From IMG/VR virus record IMGVR_UViG_3300028388_002840, positions 1-22,645 of that record: a DNA stretch of 22,645 bases; one strand, given 5' to 3'. The notes under the pieces were generated by a model. The model was not told the DNA's origin. It was given only the letters and a program-made list of their open reading frames with translations, and searched no databases. Positions 1 to 9,800 of the stretch are shown piece after piece; the stretch's first letter is position 1, and each line of letters begins with the position of its first letter. The translations under genes and the position numbers were made by a program. The stretch comes from a virus.

Positions 1-306
1 ACCGCTGCTGGGAACCCCTGTGCCGTTGTGTATGGTGCGTCCGTCTATTCCCGGTGCCCCTTGACCGATCTGCACACCCGCAGGCCACGTTCCTGCAGCT
101 TTTGGACCGTAGAACCGTTTGTCTACTGTGTCGAGGTAAAAATCCCCGTCAATACCTATTCCGTCATCAGGTGCGCCCTCCCCGGTGAACCATGTACCGC
201 TTTCGATAATGGTGCCCCCGGAATTGACTTGCACCTGCACAAGGTCGTCGGAGATTACGGAAACCGTGGTTTTTGTGTCGTCTATGACTTGTACGGTGCT
301 GCTCAT
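1..306 (-). CDS. Tail-fibre / collagen-like protein, N-terminal part (cut by window edge)
   Basis: The reading frame starts with ATG at 306 and stays open to position 1, giving the first 102 residues; the rest lies outside the window. Its ATG overlaps the TGA of the upstream gene in an ATGA arrangement, which fixes the start. The N-terminus (MSSTVQVIDDTKTTVSV) is rich in Val and Thr, as in a beta-structured attachment domain. It is followed by Gly-rich segments of the kind GAPxxGxGxDGDFYxDTxxxxxYGPK and then GQGAPGIDG. Such Gly-X-Y-like spacers with a DGDFY...YGP motif are common in phage fibre and collagen-like adhesin proteins. It lies last in the tail block, after a second small structural gene, so a distal fibre or receptor-binding part is likely. 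The specific role is inferred. Confidence 0.72.
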   Translation of the reverse strand, partial: MSSTVQVIDDTKTTVSVISDDLVQVQVNSGGTIIESGTWFTGEGAPDDGIGIDGDFYLDTVDKRFYGPKAAGTWPAGVQIGQGAPGIDGRTIHNGTGVPSSG

Positions 307-680
307 ATCGTTTCGTTAAGTAGATCAAAGATTCGTGTAATGCGGTACGTCCCGCCAAGGAACGTGTGCTTAAATCCATCCGCATACTCCACCCGCAAGC
401 GGTAGTAATATTCTCCCGGGGCAAGCTGGTTCTCTGCGCTTAAATTCTTGTTCAGCACAGACACTTCCCCCGTGGCAGGGTTGGTGATTGTAATCTCCCC
501 ATCCGCACTGGAAAGCGATAGGTAGACCTTGCTGGTCTTGCTGCGAAATATCTCCATGACAACGGTAGCCCCCGCCAGCGACTTTACCGTGTCGTTTCCC
601 GGGTCGTAATCAAGGATGAATGACTTACCCTTTAAGGTGTCCCCGTCTATCTGTGTTGTCCAGTTATACACTCCGGCCAT
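303..680 (-). CDS. Small beta-rich tail/baseplate protein (BppU-N-like)
   Basis: A 125-residue protein starting with ATG at 680, with an AGAGGA purine stretch about 12 bases upstream. It has alternating hydrophobic and polar residues throughout, as in an all-beta sandwich. The pattern is a short N-terminal strand (YNWTTQIDGDT), a segment resembling a linear-gradient or modifier domain (FILDYDPGNDTV, ATVVMEIF), and a closing PGEYYYRLRVEYADGFKHTFLGG strand pair. This resembles the N-terminal domain of baseplate upper proteins (BppU) and related small tail adaptor proteins, but the match is by pattern only. It follows a terminator, so it may be transcribed separately from the tip gene. Its stop overlaps the next start (ATGA), which suggests coupled translation with the fibre gene. 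Confidence 0.68.
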   Translation of the reverse strand: MAGVYNWTTQIDGDTLKGKSFILDYDPGNDTVKSLAGATVVMEIFRSKTSKVYLSLSSADGEITITNPATGEVSVLNKNLSAENQLAPGEYYYRLRVEYADGFKHTFLGGTYRITRIFDLLNETI

Positions 681-706
681 GTCTGCTAATTTTCCTCTAA
701 AATGGC

Positions 707-741
707 AAAAAAAAAGCCCCGGCAGCAGGAACGCTCCGGGG
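707..741 (-). terminator. Rho-independent terminator after tip/fibre gene
   Basis: On the minus strand a 6-bp G/C stem (CCCCGG at 741-736 pairing with CCGGGG at 722-717) with a 13-base loop is followed by one C and nine Ts (715-707). It begins 26 bases past the stop at 767 and lies before the next gene at 680. Confidence 0.85.
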
Positions 742-766
742 ATTTATCATAGTTGAAAATAGGTGC

Positions 767-1888
767 CTACTGGAACAGTTCGGCGTATTGCCAGTAGGCT
801 CCGTCCCAAACAAGCATCACCGTCATGCCTGTGGAGCGTATGTTCTCGGTCGAGCCAACGGTTCCTTTCCAGTAAATTGTTGCGCTTCCTGCGTTGATGG
901 TTACGGTACTTGTGGTGGCCTTTTTAACAAAGTACACCATGCCGACGACACGTGTGCTGGGCAGGTAAACTGTGGCAGAAGAAGTTGCTGTGTACCAGTA
1001 ATCAGAATTTCCCAGCGTAGTCGTTCCTCCACGCCTTGCGCCCATACGCACGGATTCCAGTTTTGTAACCCCGTTCACCTCGAAGAACTGGTCTACAAAG
1101 GCTCGCACAAAGTAACCGCCAAAGTCGTATGGGCCTTGGTTCTCGGATTCCCCATACACCCCCGCTTTCGGAACAAGAAACGAGCCCGAACCGTCTACCT
1201 TGCCAATTACTGCAGCTTTCACCCCCGTGCTGATCGTAGTAATCGGGTTCCCGTTGCTGTCGTATGCGGTCGTTGGTTGGTCTGCGAATACGCCATTTGC
1301 CGAAATAAGGAAGCCATCTGCAGCAAGTCGGGTGTTGGCTGCACCTCCGTTCACGCTTGTGGTGTCCCAGATGATAGTGCCTTGTGGGCCATAAATTCGC
1401 ATGGCACTGTTCTGTGCAGTGATGCGTCCGTTCTGAATCACAAAGTCTGCGATATAGGCTCCATCTGCCAGCAGCGTATCTGTCGCCACCATGTCGAAGC
1501 TGGCACCATACAGTTCCCAAGCAGAACTAACCCATCCGGCAGGGGTGTTCCCGCTGTCCCCGGTGTACGTATTGTACCTGTAGAAGTTCCCGGAGTTGGC
1601 AGGGTACTCAACCACGTCCCGTACTTCGTCAGACCAGTAGTATGTGGTTCCAGCTTGGAAGGTTCCCCGAAACTTGTAGACCATATTGTCGGACAGCAGC
1701 TTCCAGTAGGCGGGGCTGGTGGTGGGATTATCGCCTATCGTCCTTTGTATTGCCTGCCACGTGCTGCCCCGGTAATCTACCACTGACCCTGCTGGGTAAA
1801 TTACCCCGCTGCTCCATGCGCCCGAAAGGTACGTCGGGTCTTCTATCCGAGTGATACTGATATAGTCCACCTCCCATATTCCAGATGC
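767..1888 (-). CDS. C-terminal part of tip/fibre protein, in the -1 frame
   Basis: This stretch of 373 codons reads in the -1 frame relative to the 1402-residue gene upstream. The frame is open back to an ATG at 2134, but residues before about 1888 are a shadow of the upstream gene. Meaningful sequence begins at [18 protein letters not shown], which completes the jelly-roll-like domain interrupted in the upstream frame. Next come a chitin-binding-like module (WSSGVIYPAGSVVDYRGSTW ... PAYWKLL), an aromatic stretch (YYWSDEVRDVV, FYRYNTYTGDSG), a LADGAYIADFVIQNGRITA segment seen in fibre proteins, and a Ser/Thr-rich beta tip ending at WDGAYWQYAELFQ. No convincing independent start with a ribosome site was found. 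It is best read as the receptor-facing end of one large protein, reached by frameshifting or separated by a one-base mutation or error. Confidence 0.75.
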   Translation of the reverse strand, partial: ASGIWEVDYISITRIEDPTYLSGAWSSGVIYPAGSVVDYRGSTWQAIQRTIGDNPTTSPAYWKLLSDNMVYKFRGTFQAGTTYYWSDEVRDVVEYPANSGNFYRYNTYTGDSGNTPAGWVSSAWELYGASFDMVATDTLLADGAYIADFVIQNGRITAQNSAMRIYGPQGTIIWDTTSVNGGAANTRLAADGFLISANGVFADQPTTAYDSNGNPITTISTGVKAAVIGKVDGSGSFLVPKAGVYGESENQGPYDFGGYFVRAFVDQFFEVNGVTKLESVRMGARRGGTTTLGNSDYWYTATSSATVYLPSTRVVGMVYFVKKATTSTVTINAGSATIYWKGTVGSTENIRSTGMTVMLVWDGAYWQYAELFQ

Positions 1889-4800
1889 TTGGCTTTGCCT
1901 TGGAAGTACCCTGTGTAGGTGTCCCATGTCGTTCCCGGGTTTTCGCTTGTTGCTGCGAAATAGTGCTGCGAGCTGTAAGAGTTGCTCCCGGTAACGTTCA
2001 CCGGATTGCCGTTGCTGTCCCAGCCTGTGATCCCGATATAGCAAACGCCCGAGCCAGCAGTTCTGCGCACACGTGCTTCTACTTTGTACAGTGCTGTGGG
2101 TGAGAAGGGCATCCGCTTCCTGCTGTGCAGCCACCTTTGGTCGTTGCCCGAGTTGTTTCCAATTTTTAAAACCTTTCCTCCTGTGGTTCCCGTATTTGAA
2201 GCAAAGGAAATTTCACCCGCCCCCGACGAGTTGTGCCACTCCCTGAGCAGGTCTTCCTGCGTTGTGTATTCCGCAAAGCTGTGAATCTCTGCGTTTGGAC
2301 GGTATGCGTCATAGGCTTCTGTGTTTTTAAGGTATGCGTGCAGCCCCGTCAATCCCCCGTCGGACTTTCTTGCTTCCACAGCAAAGAGGAAGCAGTCAGA
2401 AGAAACAAAGGAAACCACGTCCCCTGAATTGGATGCGTTCTCACAGTGCCGCCAGTTGCTTCCGTCATAGCGCACAGCCATGAAATTATTGTTGATATAG
2501 GTGCTGGATGACCCAAAACGGCTGTGCGTGCTTGTGGCTGTCCAAACAATAAAGAAAACCCCGGCAACCCCTTCCCCGTAATTAGTAAGCACGTGCGTAG
2601 ATTGCTTTTCTGCTATGTCGCTCCGAACATTCCCTGCGCTGTCAATTATCTTGCTCCATTCAATGCGTAATTCCCCCGGGTTTGTATTGTCGTTTCCGTC
2701 CCGGTCAAGCCACACCTTCACGTCCCCGACACCTCCGATATGAGCATCCTTAATATCTCCGGGAATCCAATCTGCAGCGTTCTCCCCGTCTGCTCCCGGG
2801 ATTCCTTGCGCACCATCTACCCCGTCTTCTCCCGGTGGCCCTTGTGGGCCTGTTTCCCCTACAATCTTCGACCACGAATAGTCGTTGTAATTAGTGGATT
2901 CCGTTGGGCTGGTTTTATTGTATGCGATACCCATGTACTGCTTCCCGCTGGGGTTATCGCTCATTCCTGTGGTAGGGCTGTCTGCGTACTTTATCCAAGT
3001 ATAATAGGTTTCCCCGTCTGCTCCGGTCGCACCTTGAATGCCCTGCTCACCGCGGATAAGCGACCACTGATAGTCCCCGTAGACGTTGCTCTCGCTTGGC
3101 GTACTTTTGTTGTAGGCGATACCGATGTAGTCCTTGCCAGTTGGGTTGTCCGACATGCCGCTTGTAGGCGTGTCCGCATACTTTATCCACGTGTAGGTTG
3201 GCGCACCATCGTCCCCGGGTGGGCCCTGCACCCCTTGATCGCCTTTGAATAGTGCCCAAGAGTAGTCGGCAGGGTTGCTGCTTTCCGTTTGGCTTGTCTT
3301 GTTGTAAGCGATCCCGATGTACTCTTTGCCTACGGGACTATCGGACATACCGTTTCCGCTTGCATCGTCTGCGTACTTAATCCACGTCCAGTACTGCTGC
3401 CCGTCAGCCCCCGGTGGGCCTTGAACCCCGGTGTCCCCTTTGAAAAGGAACCACTCATAATCCGCATAATCGGTGGATTCTACTGCTGTCAGCTTGTTGT
3501 ACGCAAGCCCGATGTAGGTTTTCCCTGTGGGCAAGTCGCTCATGCCCGTGGTCGGAGTATCGGCATACTTGACCCACGTGTAGTAGGTTTCTCCTTGTGG
3601 CCCTTGTGGCCCCTGCACCCCTTGGTTTCCCTGCGGCCCTTGTGGACCTTCCGGCCCCCTTACTGGCCCGACATTGGTGAACTGCGTTCCGTCCCATACG
3701 TAACCGTCCCCGGTATCTCCTGCAATATACAGGTCGCCCTCTGTGTGTGGCCCGGGAAGGGCAAGGATGGCCGCTTCGTTGGCTTCTGTGCCTTTAATCG
3801 ACACCCCGGAACCATCAGTCCCATCTGTGCCATCCGCACCCTTTTCCGTAACCAAGTCCCAATAGGCGTTCTCTGCAGGAACGCTGCCGATAGTTGGCGT
3901 TCCGTTTATGTAGAGCCACAGGCGACCATTATACGTAACCCCGTCCCCCTTGTAGTACATCACAGCGTTGTCGTACTCCCCCCGGTAGACGAATTGCGGA
4001 AAGGTGTCCCCGCTTTGGCTCTGAACCAGTGCGCCTTTAATGGTAAGTGTGTTCGGGGTCGTTACGTTCCAGTCCAGCGAGTTGGTTCCATCCCCGATGA
4101 TGAACTTGTTTTGGTCAAGGTCAAAGTAGCTGTTCCCGGTAAGGTCTTGCACACGGCCTGTGGTAATGTACCGCCCGTTGATGAAGGTCTGCCCGTAGAG
4201 CATGGACAATCCCCTGCCCCCGTCCCGTACTGCATGTATGATGCCCACAAGAAAGGTGTAGTACCCCGCTTCGTGGTCTATGGTGCGCTGCGCAGTATCA
4301 AGCACCCACTGCCCTGTCGTGGCCCCGGGAGTAGAAACCACACGAACGTAGAGGTACCTGCTGTCGTTATCCGGGATAGTTCCGCTGTCGCTGCTGATCG
4401 TCCAGCTTCGGGGCGTGTCCTCAATCGTAAAGTGGTACATGGTGCTTTCCGTGATGCGCCACTGGTTCTGCGATGCGTTGTAATTCAGCTCCACTTCCAG
4501 CCCATCAAACTGCATGGAAAGGGGCTTCGCGCCCACAGCAAGGCTCTGCGTTTCTATGGACAGGGGCTTGATCTTTGTGGGGTCGAAATACCCGTCTACG
4601 TCAAACACCAAGTCTGTGACCGCCTGCAGGTCTTTTACCCGGTTAGCGATTTTAAGAACCTGTGCCGTGCGATCTATGCGCTCAAGCTGTACTGCATCAT
4701 AATTTGATTTAACGCCCAGCAGCACACGGGTCAGGTACGACACCGTGGCTTTATTGCCCACCTTGATAGAGTAGACGTAGGGGTTTGCAACCGACTGCGA

Positions 4801-6051
4801 CAGTTCGATGATTTTCGTTTGCAGGGTAATGCCAAAATCCTGATCCGTGATGGTCAGTATGTCGCCAACCTCCAAGTCAATGATATTCGTTTCAAAGTAC
4901 ACGGGGTCGGGCACTATGTCGTAGACCACATTGGGTTGGCTGTACTCGTCAAGAAAGTCCTGCGCTGCGCTTGCCAGTTCTGCTTCTGCTGCAGTAATGT
5001 AAGACGGGGGCATGGATATATCGTGAATGACGTACTTATCCCCGACCGAAGGCTTGCGTGTGGAGTTGGGCAGGGTGGTGTCCTGATCGTCTATGATAGG
5101 GATAAGGCTGAACTGCTTTGTGGCGTTATCGTACACCTCAATTTCAAATTCGTACCCAGCGAGCAGCCCTGTGTTGAAGGTTACTTTGGCGGTGCTGTTC
5201 AGCAGGTAGTCGTTTACGTTAAAATCCATCAGGTTGTCCGTGAACACAAGTTCGTTGGCTCCGTCCACAGATGTAACCTCCCCTTCCCTTCGTGGGTATA
5301 TCTCGTCAAAGATTTTGCTCTTTTCAATCACCCCAAACACACCGACGTTGGCTTCAATGTACCCCGGTGCTGTAAGTTTCAGCCTGTTGGCTCCGTAGGT
5401 GCCAGCAATCACGTTTCGCTTGCCCCCGTATGCGTACAGCCGAGTAAAGAACACCCCATCGTTCACCTCTTTGCGCTCAATGTTGCGAAGGCCTTGTTTA
5501 AACTCAAAGTTCAGCCCGGTAGCACTGCCAAGGTCGCTGCCAACGGTAAGGGTTTTTCCATCGTCGGAGAACTTGTATTCAAGGTCGTATTCGTTGCACA
5601 CCTTTTGCAGCGCAGCAAGGCAGCTTTCTCCATCAAACTGCAGGTTCTTGTACCCGCTTCCAGCAGGAAAGCTGGCAAGGCTGTACCCTGTGCCAAGGCG
5701 GTTCATGTTCTCGATCACGACCCCAAGAAAGTCCTCTACTTGTCCCCGGAGGTAAAAATCGCTTTCCCCGTTCAGCAGCATCATGACGTTGTCGTACTGA
5801 TATTGGGGCGAGAAAAAATCAATGTTGTAATCCCACTGATCGGCCTTGTTCTTCTTGGCGATGGGTTGCTTGTAAGCGATATACTTTACGCCTTTGAAAT
5901 TGATGTAGTCCCCGATTGAAAAATCCACGTAGCTGTCCAGTGTAAACGACAGGTTCACAAGATGCTGTCCCAGCAACGCCCATTTCCGCTGGCTCTTGTT
6001 GTCCAGTTCAATGTCTGCACGCTGCGTGTCGTTTGCTTGGTAGACTATCAT
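1843..6051 (-). CDS. Large tail-tip / fibre protein with hub domain and collagen-like repeats
   Basis: A 1402-residue protein. Residues 1 to about 430 read like a tail hub or Tal-type domain: [37 protein letters not shown], then many FxFKQGL/ITDQDFG segments. A beta-rich shaft follows. Residues 799-820 are Gly-X-Y collagen-like ([10 protein letters not shown]), and residues 821-1077 hold four imperfect 64-65-residue repeats, each with a TWxKYAD core and a GPPGxDG spacer. From about 1272 (LLREWHNSS) a carbohydrate-binding-like jelly roll begins. It is cut in the middle by a stop at 1843, while its missing end is present in the -1 frame (767-1888). The joined product would be 1388 + 373 = 1761 residues. 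The gene follows the distal tail gene with a short overlap (6051 against stop 6048). Expected role: tail tip, host recognition and possibly wall entry; no enzyme motif was recognised. Confidence 0.85.
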   Translation of the reverse strand: MIVYQANDTQRADIELDNKSQRKWALLGQHLVNLSFTLDSYVDFSIGDYINFKGVKYIAYKQPIAKKNKADQWDYNIDFFSPQYQYDNVMMLLNGESDFYLRGQVEDFLGVVIENMNRLGTGYSLASFPAGSGYKNLQFDGESCLAALQKVCNEYDLEYKFSDDGKTLTVGSDLGSATGLNFEFKQGLRNIERKEVNDGVFFTRLYAYGGKRNVIAGTYGANRLKLTAPGYIEANVGVFGVIEKSKIFDEIYPRREGEVTSVDGANELVFTDNLMDFNVNDYLLNSTAKVTFNTGLLAGYEFEIEVYDNATKQFSLIPIIDDQDTTLPNSTRKPSVGDKYVIHDISMPPSYITAAEAELASAAQDFLDEYSQPNVVYDIVPDPVYFETNIIDLEVGDILTITDQDFGITLQTKIIELSQSVANPYVYSIKVGNKATVSYLTRVLLGVKSNYDAVQLERIDRTAQVLKIANRVKDLQAVTDLVFDVDGYFDPTKIKPLSIETQSLAVGAKPLSMQFDGLEVELNYNASQNQWRITESTMYHFTIEDTPRSWTISSDSGTIPDNDSRYLYVRVVSTPGATTGQWVLDTAQRTIDHEAGYYTFLVGIIHAVRDGGRGLSMLYGQTFINGRYITTGRVQDLTGNSYFDLDQNKFIIGDGTNSLDWNVTTPNTLTIKGALVQSQSGDTFPQFVYRGEYDNAVMYYKGDGVTYNGRLWLYINGTPTIGSVPAENAYWDLVTEKGADGTDGTDGSGVSIKGTEANEAAILALPGPHTEGDLYIAGDTGDGYVWDGTQFTNVGPVRGPEGPQGPQGNQGVQGPQGPQGETYYTWVKYADTPTTGMSDLPTGKTYIGLAYNKLTAVESTDYADYEWFLFKGDTGVQGPPGADGQQYWTWIKYADDASGNGMSDSPVGKEYIGIAYNKTSQTESSNPADYSWALFKGDQGVQGPPGDDGAPTYTWIKYADTPTSGMSDNPTGKDYIGIAYNKSTPSESNVYGDYQWSLIRGEQGIQGATGADGETYYTWIKYADSPTTGMSDNPSGKQYMGIAYNKTSPTESTNYNDYSWSKIVGETGPQGPPGEDGVDGAQGIPGADGENAADWIPGDIKDAHIGGVGDVKVWLDRDGNDNTNPGELRIEWSKIIDSAGNVRSDIAEKQSTHVLTNYGEGVAGVFFIVWTATSTHSRFGSSSTYINNNFMAVRYDGSNWRHCENASNSGDVVSFVSSDCFLFAVEARKSDGGLTGLHAYLKNTEAYDAYRPNAEIHSFAEYTTQEDLLREWHNSSGAGEISFASNTGTTGGKVLKIGNNSGNDQRWLHSRKRMPFSPTALYKVEARVRRTAGSGVCYIGITGWDSNGNPVNVTGSNSYSSQHYFAATSENPGTTWDTYTGYFQGKAKHLEYGRWTISVSLG
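1880..1900 (-). other. Frame-change point in tip/fibre gene
   Basis: Frame 0 reads [13 protein letters not shown] and ends at TAG (1845-1843). Re-reading the G at 1888 (AAG then GCA) gives [17 protein letters not shown], which continues the same domain. No X XXY YYZ heptamer is present in GGC AAA GCC AAG CAT, so a one-base deletion, either natural or from assembly, is at least as likely as programmed frameshifting. Confidence 0.6.
2821..3657 (-). repeat. Collagen-like stretch plus four ~64-residue coding repeats
   Basis: Inside the tip gene, a Gly-X-Y stretch (3657-3592) precedes four tandem modules of 64, 65, 64 and 64 codons (3591-2821). Each module has T/W-x-KYAD, GMSDxPxGKxYxGxAYNK, ES...DYxW and a terminal G-x-x-G-x-x-GxxGxDG. 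Copies are clearly similar but not identical, which suggests old duplications. Confidence 0.88.
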
Positions 6052-6824
6052 AGCCTGATGAGGTTTAAGGTGAATACTTGCGTTTTGCTGTCCTTGCGCT
6101 GGCTTTGGAATCCGGCTGCAAACATCGTGTCAAAGGTATACGAATCAAGAACAAAAGGAAGAACCTTATCCTGCGACAGGACTTTGTGCAGGGAAGCCAT
6201 TTTTACAATCGGGTTCGCATCGTGAAGGACAAGCTGCAGGCCAAAGGATTTTAAGGCTCTCTGCTGCCTGATCGCTGGGGCCGAGGTGAAGTACGTTGCG
6301 TTTGATTCGATCGCAGAACCTACCCCTGCAAGATTAAGCGGACGGATGAGTTTGCACCCGAACTGCGCAAAGGAATACCCGTCGATAGAGAATGTTCCGC
6401 CGTTTTGGGTCCCCGGCAGTGCCCCTTCAAAGGCTGGCACACGCTCCCGAAACTCCACAGTGAAACGCTCCTGACCACCTTTATACCGCTTCCAGCCCAC
6501 AACTTGGTTCAGCTGTACAGTGTGTGTCCCTATGGCCCCGGAAGCATCGGTTAGCACAAGGGTAAGGTCGTCTGTGCCAAAGCTGGCAAGCAGGTCGTGA
6601 ACTTGGTTGGCCCCAACGGTAATATTCTTCCTCCGAGGGTCGTACAGGAATTTGACCCGAAACAAGCGGGGGGCCCAGCGTGTGTAATTGGATCCAAAAA
6701 GAGGTTCGTAGCTGTCGCCCCAGTCGTACACGTACTCACCAAGCCGCCCGGGCATATCATATCCACCGCTTGCGGATTCCACAAGTAGACCCCATTGCTC
6801 GGTATTGGTTCCGTTGATCGTCAT
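6048..6824 (-). CDS. Distal tail protein (Dit-like)
   Basis: A 258-residue protein between the tape measure and the tip protein, the standard position of the distal tail (Dit) protein that forms the hexameric collar joining tube to tip. The N-terminus reads MTINGTNTEQWGLLVESASG, like the N-terminal beta barrel of Dit family members, and the middle contains a beta-strand series (TLVLTDASG, HTVQLNQVVGWKRYKGGQERFTVEFRERVPAFEG). The ATG at 6824 overlaps the tape-measure TGA (ATGA), so translation is probably coupled. The assignment rests on position, size and all-beta character; no invariant residue can be cited. No sign of damage. Confidence 0.72.
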   Translation of the reverse strand: MTINGTNTEQWGLLVESASGGYDMPGRLGEYVYDWGDSYEPLFGSNYTRWAPRLFRVKFLYDPRRKNITVGANQVHDLLASFGTDDLTLVLTDASGAIGTHTVQLNQVVGWKRYKGGQERFTVEFRERVPAFEGALPGTQNGGTFSIDGYSFAQFGCKLIRPLNLAGVGSAIESNATYFTSAPAIRQQRALKSFGLQLVLHDANPIVKMASLHKVLSQDKVLPFVLDSYTFDTMFAAGFQSQRKDSKTQVFTLNLIRL

Positions 6825-9800
6825 GAAAGTGATTTTTCAATATTGACAAGGCGCACATTGGCTTCGTCGTTGGCTTCCTTCATCCCCACCAACGCCAAGT
6901 GTATCTGCTGCAGCCACAAGTTCGATTCAAGCGCAGCCTGCAGTCCAGCAGACGTGTCAATCATAATCTTATTCAGCGTTCCAGCAAGCACACCTGCCGT
7001 GTCTTCGGTGATCGTTTGTATGTCGCCACGCAGCCCTTGGCGCTCACCGATCGTTGCTTGTATCCCGGCTTCCTCTAAAATACCGTTCAATGCTTCCAGT
7101 TCTTGCCTGCTTCTATCTACCAGCACAGTGAACTGCGCACGAAGTGCCTGTATCTCGGCAGGGGTAAGTTCGTCCTCGCTTGCTGCAGCTTCCGAAAAGC
7201 TGTCGTAGAAAGATGCAACGGCCTTTTCAAGGTAGGACAGTTTAAGGGATTCAATAATTGCCTTCCGCATTAAGTCCTCGAAGGTTTCAGCAAAGTCAGC
7301 AGCACTGTCTTTTCCCTGCTCGAACCCATCGACGATGCTGTCCACGATGCTGTCAGATGTGGTGCCTGTGTATAATTCATTGACCTGATCTTGCAAACGC
7401 TGCACCTCCCTGCGTGCTTCCCGTGCTGCATCTTCAAACCCTTCAATCTTCTTTTGGTCTGTACCGGAGCCTGCGCCTTTGTCGCCCAGCTTAATTCCCA
7501 GCAACCGCACCTCTTTACGAGCCCTTTCTTCCGCTTCAATAGCGGCTTGCTGCGCACGCTCAAGTTCCGTCTGTTTTTCGATAAGTTCCTGCCTGTCCTT
7601 CACCTTGTCAATTCCAATGCTGTCCTCCAAGGCATCGTTAAAATCAGCGATCACACGCTCCAAGTCGTGTATCTGCCTTTCAAACTTTGCGGTATCGGCT
7701 TTTATCTCTATGGTGATTGCGCTATCAATAACCCCTGCAAGCCCGGAGATGATCTGAAATGGGTTCCCGGTTGAAAAGCCAGCAACCATTTGCCCAACTC
7801 CATCAGCAACCCCTGCAAGCTGTGTGGCAAGCTGGGAAAGGTCGTCGGAGCCGAACTTCTCAAACAAACTTGCAAGGCTACGGAACATGGTGGAAATATC
7901 CCCTATCATCCGCTGGGTTTCGTCCCCGATTTTTACTTGGGTGTCCCGAATGTTGCTCATGGCATCAATGGCCTGTTCGCTTTCCCTGCCGTACAGCTTC
8001 ACTGCTTCCGCATGTGTGGCTCGCTGCTCCTTTAAGCGTTCCCGCAAGGCTTTCAGATAATACCCTTGCACGGTTTCAATCATCCTGCGCTCGGTGTCGG
8101 CCAGCCTATTTGTCTGACCCAGCTTTTCTTCAATCTGCGCCTGTAGAACCTCTTTGTACTCCTGCAGCGCCTTACGGTTCGTATCGTCCGTGCTTTCCTC
8201 GATCGCTTTGTTCACCCTACGCAAGTCCGTGCGCAGCTTTGCCACCGATTCTTCTTCAAGTTCTATTTCCACGCTGATAGGGGGCAAGTCCATAGCCTTA
8301 TCTTTGGCCAGTTCGCCAAAGTTTCCGAACCCGTCTGCCAGTCCAGCTGGGCCTTCTACGGCTGCTTTACGCTGCTTGATAAACTCCGCACTGATCCCCT
8401 CTGCTGCAGCCTTGACCGCAAGCACCTTTTCGTTCTCGATGCTCTGTGTGATGGAAAGCTGCTGTGCAAGGAATGCACGGTAGTCGTTGCCGTAGGACAG
8501 GAGTTGCTGGTACCGCTTGTCGGCTCCCTCTTTTCCGAATACAGTCTTGGCAGCTTCGTACCGTTCGTACTCGGTTTTCATGGATTCCAAAAACTCTTTG
8601 TAGGTCTGTTCGGCATCTTTGAGCCCTTCGGTTTCTGCTCCTGCCGGGGTTCCCCCTTCTTCAAACTCTACGTACCCAGCACGTATGTCGGCACCTTCAC
8701 CCAGCAGTGCGTTCAGTTCCCTTTCCAGCTGCAGGCGTTCCTTTCCGAGTTTTGCGTACTGCCCAAAGTAGTATTCCAGTGTTCGGGACTGCTCGGAGTT
8801 GAGTTTCTGTATGTTCTCCACCTGCTGGCGCAGGGACAAGGCTTCATCCCCGGCTGTACGCTCCCGGATATAGGCCGAATTAACTTTCAGCTTCTCAATT
8901 TCTTCTTCGACCGTGTACCGCTTCTGCACAAACTCCAATTCTTTTTCCCGGAGCCGTTCGTCGGCTTTCGCTATTTCCTCCTTGTTTTCTTCAAGCCGGA
9001 TGCGTTTGAGTAGTTGCTCATTGACGTTGCTTATCGCAGTGGCAAGGCGTTCGGTGTTTCCTTCGTCAGTTGCAATGTCCTGCAGCAGGGCGGGGTACTT
9101 CTGTTTCAGTTCCTCAATTATCTCAATCCTTCGCTCCTGCAGTGTAGTGCCCCGTTCCAGTTCCCTGCGCAGTCGTGCAAGCTGCACACGCTCCTGCTGG
9201 TAGGTTTCTGCAGCGAAACTGCCTTTGTCGGATAGGTTAAGGAAGAACTGCGCCACATCGTTCGCCACCGACAGCAGCCCTTCTCCCAGCCCTTCGGTGA
9301 GCGCACGCACTCTGTTCCCAAGAATGGTCAGGGCGTTGTTCTGCCCCTGTGTCATAGCGGAGAATGCACGGTCGGTTGATCCCACGGCTTCTTCCAAGTT
9401 GCGCAAGTCATCTGCAGCCCCTTGTGCATTCTTGCCAGTTGCTGCAAGTACCGCCAGCACAGCTTCCTGCTGCCCGACCATCTTTTCTATTGCAGTACTG
9501 GAACCGTCTGCACGGTCGTACAATTCCTGCAGGGCATCTTGGAACGTGTATATCTCGCTCCACCCATCACCAAGTTCCCGGTTCAGACCAACAAGTGCTG
9601 CCCTGATCTGTGTTATGGCAACCTTGGTAGGCGTTCCCTGTTTGGTAAGGGTAGCCACAGCAGCCAGTACTTCGTTGTATGATACACCCAGCGCAGCAGC
9701 AAGCGGAGCAGCTTGGGACATGGAGGACGAAAGCTGGGCAAAGTTGGTTTTTCCAAGTTCCACGGTCTTGAACATGGCATCTGCTACCTCATTGGCCTTT

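Noticed and set aside
788-1786. Long plus-strand open frame (332 codons)
   Set aside because: It lies opposite the fibre C-terminus, has a Cys/Arg/Val-rich composition without domain pattern, and follows from the codon bias of the gene on the minus strand.
767-2134. Separate 455-aa gene starting at ATG 2134
   Set aside because: The first 82 residues overlap the upstream coding frame and have no sensible composition; only the part from about 1888 looks like real protein.
2821-3591. Tandem repeats as a CRISPR-like array
   Set aside because: The period is about 192 bases, the copies are coding and diverged, and there are no spacers.
3289-4707. Long plus-strand open frame (472 codons)
   Set aside because: Antisense shadow of the tip gene; its apparent internal repeats mirror the collagen-linked modules on the minus strand.
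4819-5919. Plus-strand open frame (366 codons)
   Set aside because: Antisense to the hub domain of the tip protein, with no start context and no recognisable domain.
7270-7563. Minus-strand open frame of 97 codons
   Set aside because: It lies in another frame of the tape-measure gene, with a composition typical of a shadow.
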